Source: Gemmatimonadales bacterium (GTDB lineage: Bacteria > Gemmatimonadota > Gemmatimonadetes > Gemmatimonadales > GWC2-71-9). From it: DNA of 5,358 nt. Each line of letters begins with the position of its first letter. The stretch's first letter is position 1. This document shows, piece after piece, positions 1 to 4,248 of the stretch. Location of the stretch: assembly GCA_013813145.1 (NCBI GenBank), contig JACCSE010000147.1, forward strand, positions 1 to 5,358, given 5' to 3'. The translations under genes were made by a program, and so were the position numbers. Under the pieces are notes generated by a model. It was not told where the DNA came from. It made no database searches and saw only the letters and a list, made by a program, of their open reading frames with translations.

Positions 1-9
1 CCCACCGCC

Positions 10-498
10 GTGATCAGCGGCGGACCGCAGGTCGGGAGGCGTGCCCCCGAGTTCAGTCTGCCCTGGGCCAATAAGGACGGCGTGGGGCCGGCGGACAGCC
101 CGTACCAGTTGTGGCGCGACCGGGGGAAGACGGTGGTGCTCGCCTTCTATCCCCGCGACTTCACCAGCGGGGGTACCTCGCAGATGCGGGCGTTCGCTGA
201 ACGGTATGACACCCTGTTCGGCCCGGACGTGGTGGTCGTGGGGATCAACGCGGACTCGCTGGCGACGCACGGCCGCTTCGCCGTCAAGCTGGGACTGCCC
301 TTCCGGCTCCTGAGCGATTCGGGTCAGCAGGTCGCCCGCAAGTACGGCAGCAGGGATGACAGCGGGTTTCCCCGGCGGACGATCTACGTCATCGGTCCCG
401 ATGGCCGGGTAGCCTACCGGAACATGCGGTTCGATGAGATGGATCCCAACGACTACGTGGAGCTTGGGGCCGCGGTCCGGTCCGCCCGGGGGAGCTGA
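10..498 (+). CDS. Cysteine-free peroxiredoxin-like protein (BCP/AhpC-TSA fold), probably not a classical peroxidase
   Basis: A 162-residue thioredoxin-fold protein matching the BCP/AhpC-TSA peroxiredoxins along its length. It has an N-terminal VGRRAPEFSL motif (residues 8-17), the strand TVVLAFYPRDFT (41-52), GINADS (78-83), LLSD (100-103) and RRTIYVIGPDG (122-132). In this family the active site reads PxxxTxxC, where Cys attacks the peroxide. Here Pro48, Thr52 and the supporting Arg122 are kept, but the cysteine position is Gly55 (GGT at 172-174), and the protein has no cysteine elsewhere. Ordinary thiol peroxidase activity is therefore unlikely. A binding, structural or regulatory role, or a decayed enzyme, is possible. 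The start is taken as GTG at 10, which puts the first family motif at a normal distance. The frame is open to the window edge, so the true start may lie further left. The downstream secreted-protein gene follows after 40 bases, suggesting one operon. The fold is secure; the function is not. Confidence 0.85.
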   Translation: MISGGPQVGRRAPEFSLPWANKDGVGPADSPYQLWRDRGKTVVLAFYPRDFTSGGTSQMRAFAERYDTLFGPDVVVVGINADSLATHGRFAVKLGLPFRLLSDSGQQVARKYGSRDDSGFPRRTIYVIGPDGRVAYRNMRFDEMDPNDYVELGAAVRSARGS

Positions 499-512
499 GC
501 CCAGTCTCGCAC

Positions 513-518
513 AGGAGG
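513..518 (+). promoter_or_regulatory. Strong Shine-Dalgarno sequence AGGAGG, badly placed for the ATG but well placed for an ATT
   Basis: AGGAGG is a perfect match to the ribosomal anti-Shine-Dalgarno sequence. It lies 20 bases before the first useful ATG (539), which is too far, but only 5 bases before an in-frame ATT at 524, which is near-ideal. This suggests that translation of the secreted protein starts at the rare codon ATT, or that the ATG is used with poor spacing. ATT starts are known, for example in infC. Confidence 0.6.
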
Positions 519-538
519 CGAACATTCCTCACCGACCT

Positions 539-1363
539 ATGGCGGCCTTGACCCTGGTCCTCGTGTTTGCGTCGGGCGCCTCTCCGGCTCGTGCCCAGGG
601 GAGCAATCGAAAGGAAGCCGAGGTCTGGCGCCTGGAGACGCTGCACCAGGGATTCTGCGTGCAGTTCCTGGTAGCGGGAGCGACTCTCGCCCGCGAGCTT
701 CCCGAAGCCACGCGCCCGCTGCCAGCCTCCCGGGCCTCGGATCTGCATCCGGCGCTCCGGAGCGTGGTGGACGGGCAGCCGGAGTACGCGGCCTGGACCC
801 CCTCCAACCTCTGTCTCTTCTATTTCGAGGCGGTGGACGCGCGGGGACAACGGGTGCATGACGACAATCCCCTCAAGGCGCCGATGCTCGCCTTGTGGAC
901 GGTCGCGGCGGTGGACTCGCAGTCGGGCTCCCGCCAGGACCTGGCGCTCGAGGTGCTGACCAACAGCGGGCGGCTCGAGCGCTCCGGGAGCCTGGGCGAT
1001 CTGGAGATCAATACGGCGCGCAGCAGCGTGGCCCCAGTGCCGCCCGATGAAGAGGGCGTGCCCAGCGGGCTCGATCGTTACCGGCTGCGGATCCGCGGGA
1101 CACAGTTGATCTGGGATGGTCGGCCGGGGGTAGACAGCGCCCGGGTGGACGCGCCGCTCGCACGGGAGTGGAGAGTGGCGAGGCGGCGGGGCGGCTGGAT
1201 GCCCGGGAAGCTCACCCTGGCGCCGGTGTGGAGTCGAGCGATGATCGGCTCGCTCAAGGTGGAGGGGAAGGACGATCTTGCAAAGATGTTGAAGGCGTCG
1301 CCCATCCGGTTCGTCGGTCCGGCGTACTATGGGGGGGTGGGGGAGTTCGAGTTCGGAAGGTGA
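539..1363 (+). CDS. Predicted secreted protein of unknown function with N-terminal signal peptide
   Basis: I do not recognise the family. From ATG 539 the product has 274 residues. Residues 2-19 form a hydrophobic stretch (LTLVLVF core) ending in the signal-peptidase-I-like ARA before Gln20, so export is likely. No lipobox cysteine is present. The mature part is soluble-looking with no further membrane segment. It has two cysteines, Cys40 (GFCVQF) and Cys92 (NLCLFYF), that could form a disulfide outside the cytoplasm, and it ends with an aromatic/Gly-rich tail (YYGGVGEFEF). Starting instead at ATT 524, favoured by the AGGAGG at 513-518, adds MPHRP and gives the signal peptide the positive N-terminus it otherwise lacks. 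A start at 434 would overlap the upstream gene by 65 bases and bury the signal peptide, so it is rejected. The G+C-rich codons and ordinary amino-acid mix support real coding. It probably shares a transcript with the peroxiredoxin-like gene. Confidence 0.72.
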   Translation: MAALTLVLVFASGASPARAQGSNRKEAEVWRLETLHQGFCVQFLVAGATLARELPEATRPLPASRASDLHPALRSVVDGQPEYAAWTPSNLCLFYFEAVDARGQRVHDDNPLKAPMLALWTVAAVDSQSGSRQDLALEVLTNSGRLERSGSLGDLEINTARSSVAPVPPDEEGVPSGLDRYRLRIRGTQLIWDGRPGVDSARVDAPLAREWRVARRRGGWMPGKLTLAPVWSRAMIGSLKVEGKDDLAKMLKASPIRFVGPAYYGGVGEFEFGR

Positions 1364-1374
1364 ATGGGCTGGAA

Positions 1375-1396
1375 GGGAGGGTGGGGTAGGGGCGGG
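1375..1396 (+). other. Strong G-quadruplex-forming motif just after the secreted-protein gene
   Basis: Five G-runs of 3, 3, 4, 4 and 3 bases are separated by loops of only A, T, TA and C, within 22 bases. This satisfies the usual G3+N1-7 quadruplex rule with very short loops, which favour stability. It starts 11 bases after the stop codon at 1361-1363, on the sense strand, so it could form in the 3' end of the mRNA or in the displaced DNA strand. A second G-rich block lies inside the coding end at 1331-1343 (G7-T-G5). A role in transcript end formation or stability is inference. Confidence 0.6.
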
Positions 1397-1487
1397 CGGC
1401 AGCGGGCGATGGCGCACAGCCGAGCCATTCCCACGGTCATCCCGAGCGGTTGCTGACGCACTCGGGCGAGGCAAGCCCCGCCCCTAC
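1386..1487. repeat. Inverted repeat pair, 11-bp arms GTAGGGGCGGG / CCCGCCCCTAC
   Basis: The arm at 1386-1396 is a perfect inverted copy of 1477-1487. The left arm overlaps the G-quadruplex motif. The pair interleaves with the inverted repeat at 1436-1512 rather than nesting in it, so the block looks like two overlapping or rearranged copies of a dispersed repeat, not one simple hairpin. There is no T-run after the right arm, which argues against an intrinsic terminator. Confidence 0.6.
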
Positions 1488-1512
1488 GATCCTTCGCTCC
1501 GCTCAGGATGAC
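1436..1512. repeat. 77-bp palindromic repeat element with 14-bp imperfect terminal inverted repeats
   Basis: The left end 1436-1449 (GTCATCCCGAGCGG) and the right end 1499-1512 (CCGCTCAGGATGAC) are inverted copies with one mismatch. Read on the minus strand the element begins GTCATCCTGAGCGG, then AGCGAAGGATC, then a GTAGGGGCGGGGC segment. From memory, sequences of this GTCATCCTGAGCG...GAAGGATC type recur as dispersed intergenic repeats in many high-GC environmental genomes. That is recollection, not a search result. Its size, terminal inverted repeats and lack of coding fit a miniature inverted-repeat or REP-like element. I see no clear target-site duplication in the flanks. Confidence 0.62.
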
Positions 1513-1557
1513 GCCGCAGGAGGAAACCAAGCCGCCCGATCGCGACAGCCGCAGGAG
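1513..1557. repeat. Short direct repeat GCCGCAGGAG, two copies
   Basis: GCCGCAGGAG occurs at 1513-1522, directly abutting the end of the palindromic element, and again at 1548-1557, with 25 bases between. In a high-GC sequence a 10-base match at this distance could be chance. It is recorded because one copy touches the element boundary. Confidence 0.35.
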
Positions 1558-1620
1558 CCCCCTCCGTCCATTCCCAGAAACGCTGCGCGGCAACTCTCTC
1601 CAGCCCCATGTCGAAGATGT

Positions 1621-1821
1621 TCATAATCCAACTATCTGCATAATTACCGGAGGGGTAGCGACACTGTCGACTTCTTCAGGGCGCAGTTTGTAACCTAGTT
1701 CTAAATGCCCCACCAGCATATGGTAGAGCCGCTGACTTAAAGTGCCGTATAAGCCATGGAGCCTCTTTTTACCTCCCGATTTCCCCGAATCCAGATATTC
1801 ACTTCCTGAGGTTTTCAACAT
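1621..1821 (-). CDS. Possible small protein of 66 residues, unknown function, in the low-GC island
   Basis: This reverse-strand frame starts at ATG (1821-1819) and ends at TGA (1623-1621). On the minus strand GAGGG (RC of 1829-1833) lies 7 bases before the ATG, a normal ribosome-binding distance. The product is basic near its start (SGKSGGKKRLHG, residues 12-23), then has LSQRLYHMLVGHLELGYKL (28-46) and a hydrophobic end (VIMQIVGL). I recognise no family. The composition looks more protein-like than the Arg/Pro/Ala-rich shadow frames elsewhere, partly because the local DNA is less GC-rich. The same frame is open for only 7 more codons upstream. It could be a gene fragment, a small orphan gene carried by the island, or chance. 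It is the only gene candidate facing left in the window. Confidence 0.3.
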   Translation of the reverse strand: MLKTSGSEYLDSGKSGGKKRLHGLYGTLSQRLYHMLVGHLELGYKLRPEEVDSVATPPVIMQIVGL

Positions 1822-1837
1822 GTGGAAACCCTCATGG
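1805..1837. other. Imperfect hairpin enclosing the start region of the small reverse-strand frame
   Basis: CCTGAGGTTTTC (1805-1816) pairs with GAAACCCTCATGG (1825-1837) with one mismatch and one bulged T, leaving an 8-base loop (1817-1824). On the minus-strand RNA the GAGGG ribosome site lies in the stem and the ATG in the loop. It could therefore dampen translation of the small frame, or it could be a structural end of the low-GC island. No T-run follows on either strand, so it is not a standard terminator. Confidence 0.4.
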
Positions 1838-1992
1838 GCACGTCACTTCCGCCCTCCGGCCTCCTGCGCGCCCGGCGCGAACTCCCCAGTACGATTGGTC
1901 ATAGGCAGCGACGATGTGGCGGATTGGCGCAGGGCGCGCGTCGCTCACGCCCGCAGGTGGTAGGTCGTCATGCGGCGGTGACGGCGAGACGT

Positions 1993-1998
1993 TAGACT
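1993..1998 (+). promoter_or_regulatory. Candidate -10 box TAGACT for pyk, placed for a leaderless transcript
   Basis: TAGACT fits the TAnnnT -10 pattern and ends 6 bases before the pyk ATG (2005). A transcript starting about 7 bases after the box would begin at the ATG itself. Consistent with this, no Shine-Dalgarno-like sequence is seen in the bases before the ATG. This layout is well known for leaderless genes in Deinococcus and Actinobacteria. I find no convincing -35 box at the normal distance, so the call rests on one hexamer and the missing ribosome site. Confidence 0.42.
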
Positions 1999-2004
1999 GC
2001 ACCC

Positions 2005-3468
2005 ATGGCAGAGATCTCGCTTCGCCGCACGAAAATCGTCGCCACCCTCGGGCCCTCCTGGGAGCAGCCGGCGCAGATGACAGCGCTGCTCGATGCCGGC
2101 GTCAACGTCGTCCGGATCAACGCTTCCCACGGTACTCCCGAGATCCGCAGCCGCTGGGTCGGGGAGCTGCGCGGCGTGATGGAAGGCCGCCGCGACGCCG
2201 CGGCGATCCTCATCGACCTCCAAGGTCCCCGCATCAGGGTGGGAGACCTCGACGCGCCTCTGCACCTCGATGCCGGCCAGCAGGTGGTCTTCGCGCCGGA
2301 GAACGAGGCCGTGCCCGGCGAGGTCCCCACGACCTACGACGCGCTTGCCAAGGACGTGCCGGTGGGGGCGACGATTCTGCTCGACGACGGGCTGCTCACC
2401 GCCCAGGTCATCGCCACCGACGGTCCCCGGGTCCGCGCGGTGATGGGGTACGGCGGCGAGCTGAGGTCGCACAAGGGGATGAACCTGCCGGGAATCGAAG
2501 TGAGCGCGCCCGCGCTCACCGAGAAAGACCTGGAGGACGCGGCCCAGGCGGTGGAGCTGGGCGTGGACTACATCGCGCTCTCGTTCGTGCGCCGGCCCGA
2601 GGACATGGAGCAGCTCCGCCGCCTGGTCCCCCGGAGCATCAAGCTCGTCGCCAAGATCGAGAAGGACACGGCGCTCCGGAATCTCTGCGGCATCCTCGAC
2701 GCCTCCGACGCCATCATGGTCGCCCGGGGCGACCTGGGCGTGGAGCTGCCGTTCGAGGAAGTGCCGCTGATGCAGAAGCAGATCATTCGCGAGGCGAGCC
2801 TCCACGGAAAGCCGGTCATCACCGCCACCCAGATGCTGGAGTCGATGATCCAGGCGCCGCGCCCCACCCGGGCGGAGGCGTCCGACGTCGCCAACGCCAT
2901 CCTCGACGGCACCGACGCGGTGATGCTCTCCGCCGAGACCGCGGTGGGCCGCTATCCGGTGGAGGCGGTTCGGGCGATGGACCGGATCGCCCGGGAGATG
3001 GAGGCGCAGCGCCCCAGCCGTGGGGTGACGCTCGACGCCGCGCTGGGCCGCCGTTCGGTGGACGGCGGAGCGCTGCCGACCCACCGCTCGCCGCAGGACG
3101 GGCCGGTGCGCACCGAGGACGCCATCGCGGTCGCCGTGTGCGCGGCCGCGGAGATGCTCGGCTCGCCCGCCATCCTGTGCTTCACCAGCAGCGGGTTCAC
3201 CGCGCGGAAGGTGTCCACCTGCCGGCCCACCGTTCCGGTCTTCGCCTGCACCCCGGAGCCCGAGACCTGGCGGCAGCTCGCGCTGGTCTGGGGCGTGACC
3301 GCCGCGCTGGTCCCCCATTCGACCAGCTACGACGAGATGCTCGGCGTCGCGCGGCAGGAGATCCTGGCCCGCGGCATCGCCCGCCCGGGAGAGCGGCTCG
3401 TCGTCACGGCCGGCGTTCCGTTCGACATGCCGGGGACCACCAACCTGCTCAAGATCGAAGCGGTGTAG
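2005..3468 (+). CDS. pyk: Pyruvate kinase
   Basis: Cytoplasmic enzyme that converts phosphoenolpyruvate and ADP to pyruvate and ATP, the last step of glycolysis. At 487 residues it has the usual bacterial length. Visible in order: TKIVATLGPS (9-18), VRINASHGT (36-44), DLQGPRIRVG (71-80), a B domain with LLDDG (125-129), SHKGMNLPG (155-163), ALSFVR (191-196), AKIEK with catalytic Lys217 and metal ligand Glu219, VARGDLGVE (239-247) with Asp243, ITATQMLESM (272-281) with Thr275, and SAETAVGRYP (309-318). The C-terminal regulatory-type domain includes FTSSGFTARK and the closing GTTNLLKIE. Leu72, Gln73 and Val79 match enzymes that do not need K+, but the charged position is Arg76 rather than the usual Lys or Glu. 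The ATG start puts the first conserved motif at residue 9. It heads a three-gene unit, with the hydrolase gene 3 bases after its stop. Confidence 0.97.
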   Translation: MAEISLRRTKIVATLGPSWEQPAQMTALLDAGVNVVRINASHGTPEIRSRWVGELRGVMEGRRDAAAILIDLQGPRIRVGDLDAPLHLDAGQQVVFAPENEAVPGEVPTTYDALAKDVPVGATILLDDGLLTAQVIATDGPRVRAVMGYGGELRSHKGMNLPGIEVSAPALTEKDLEDAAQAVELGVDYIALSFVRRPEDMEQLRRLVPRSIKLVAKIEKDTALRNLCGILDASDAIMVARGDLGVELPFEEVPLMQKQIIREASLHGKPVITATQMLESMIQAPRPTRAEASDVANAILDGTDAVMLSAETAVGRYPVEAVRAMDRIAREMEAQRPSRGVTLDAALGRRSVDGGALPTHRSPQDGPVRTEDAIAVAVCAAAEMLGSPAILCFTSSGFTARKVSTCRPTVPVFACTPEPETWRQLALVWGVTAALVPHSTSYDEMLGVARQEILARGIARPGERLVVTAGVPFDMPGTTNLLKIEAV

Positions 3469-3471
3469 GGC

Positions 3472-4248
3472 ATGCTGCTGACCTTCCTCGGCACGGGGAC
3501 GTCGTTTGGCGTGCCCCAGATCGGTTGCGAGTGCGCGGTCTGCCGCTCCTCCGACCCGAGGGACCGCCGGACCCGCTCGGGCGCGCTGCTCCAGTCGGGC
3601 GGTGCGACCCTGCTGCTCGACACCCCGCCCGAGCTTCGGCTTCAGCTCATCGCCGGCGGCTTCAGTTCGGTGGACGCGGTGGTCTACACCCACGAGCACG
3701 CGGATCACATCAACGGGATCGACGACCTGCGGGTGTTCTCGGTCCGCCAGCGCCGGCCCCTGCCGGTCTATGGACCGCCCGAGACTCTGGAGCGGATCCG
3801 CACCTCGTTCAACTACATCTTCGACGACGCGGTCCGCCTCTATGAGGGAACCTCGAAGCCCAGCCTCGAGCTGCATCCGATCGAGCCCGACTGCCCGATC
3901 CAGATCGCGGGGATCGACGTGCTGCCGCTCGCCTTCCGGCACGGCCACCTGCGGGTCTACGGTTACCGGGTCGGGCCGCTGGCCTACATCACCGACGTGA
4001 AGACCATCCCCGAGGCGGAGCGGGAGCGGCTTCGCGGCCTAGACGTGCTGGTGATCAACGCGCTCTGGTGGCGGCCGCACCCGACCCACCTGAGCATCGG
4101 TGAGGCGATCCAGACCGCACGGGAGCTGGGCGCGCGCCGGACCTACCTCACCCACCTCACCCACGAGACCGGCCACGCCGACCTCGCCGCCCGGCTGCCG
4201 CCCGGCATCATGCCCGCGTACGACGGACTCACCGTGGAGACCCCGTGA
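3472..4248 (+). CDS. Metallo-beta-lactamase-fold hydrolase, PhnP-like phosphodiesterase
   Basis: A 258-residue metal-dependent hydrolase. It shows FLGTGTSFGVP (5-15), a Cys cluster C19-x-C21-xx-C24, the metallo-beta-lactamase signature THEHADH (73-79: His74, His76, Asp78, His79), DDLRVF (84-89), His156, YITDVK (171-176) with metal ligand Asp174, and LTHLTHETGH (225-234). The C-x-C-x2-C spacing equals that of E. coli PhnP, where three cysteines and a late histidine hold a structural zinc. PhnP cleaves phosphoribosyl 1,2-cyclic phosphate in phosphonate breakdown. No other phosphonate gene is seen here, so the substrate is unknown; a cyclic or diester phosphate is a reasonable inference. It starts 3 bases after pyk and its TGA overlaps the pgi GTG, and no well-spaced ribosome site precedes it, so translation is probably coupled to pyk. 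I give no gene symbol because phnP would imply an unproven pathway. Confidence 0.88.
   Translation: MLLTFLGTGTSFGVPQIGCECAVCRSSDPRDRRTRSGALLQSGGATLLLDTPPELRLQLIAGGFSSVDAVVYTHEHADHINGIDDLRVFSVRQRRPLPVYGPPETLERIRTSFNYIFDDAVRLYEGTSKPSLELHPIEPDCPIQIAGIDVLPLAFRHGHLRVYGYRVGPLAYITDVKTIPEAERERLRGLDVLVINALWWRPHPTHLSIGEAIQTARELGARRTYLTHLTHETGHADLAARLPPGIMPAYDGLTVETP
4236..4239 (+). promoter_or_regulatory. Ribosome binding site GGAG deciding the GTG start of pgi
   Basis: GGAG lies 5 bases before the GTG at 4245, inside the end of the hydrolase gene. The alternative ATG at 4269 has no comparable site before it. This favours the GTG start and the stop/start overlap. Confidence 0.55.

Larger units (their letters stand above)
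1605..1838. other. Low-GC island, probably acquired or a remnant element
   Basis: Base composition drops sharply here: 94 of 201 bases are G or C in 1621-1821 (about 47%), against clearly higher G+C on both sides. Near the edges the words CCCATG (1605-1610) and ATGTT (1617-1621) reappear in inverted orientation as AACAT (1817-1821) and CATGGG (1833-1838). The internal spacing differs (6 versus 11 bases), so these are at best degenerate ends. The segment contains one possible reverse-strand reading frame and no recognisable transposase or integrase. Foreign origin is inferred from composition alone. Confidence 0.5.

Noticed and set aside
434..538. An earlier ATG start (434) for the secreted protein
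   Set aside because: It would overlap the peroxiredoxin-like gene by 65 bases, places the signal peptide internally, and has no ribosome site; the AGGAGG lies downstream of it.
389..1474. A 361-codon reverse-strand frame opposite the secreted-protein gene
   Set aside because: The product is Pro/Arg/His-rich without motifs. The forward frame has a signal peptide and balanced composition and is the better gene.
1764..1771. A T5 run (1767-1771) after GGAGCCTC as a possible intrinsic terminator
   Set aside because: No stable GC-rich stem directly precedes it, and no forward gene ends nearby.
1867..1879. Near-palindrome CGCGCCCGGCGCG
   Set aside because: In sequence this GC-rich, short CG palindromes are common; there is no T-run, no second copy and no operator-like spacing to a promoter.
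1991..1997. GTTAGAC, a match to the integron attC core GTTRRRY near the low-GC island
   Set aside because: No matching RYYYAAC partner or attC-like stem is found at a suitable distance, and one such match is expected by chance in a region this size. It also overlaps the candidate -10 box.
1914..3845. A 643-codon forward frame overlapping pyk in another phase
   Set aside because: The product is almost wholly Arg/Gly/Pro/Ala low complexity; it is a frame-shifted reading of pyk.
1945..3948. A 667-codon reverse-strand open frame lying opposite pyk and part of the hydrolase gene
   Set aside because: Its product is rich in Arg, His, Asp, Gly and Ala with no family motif, as expected for an antisense shadow of a GC-rich gene. 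The forward strand encodes an unmistakable pyruvate kinase.
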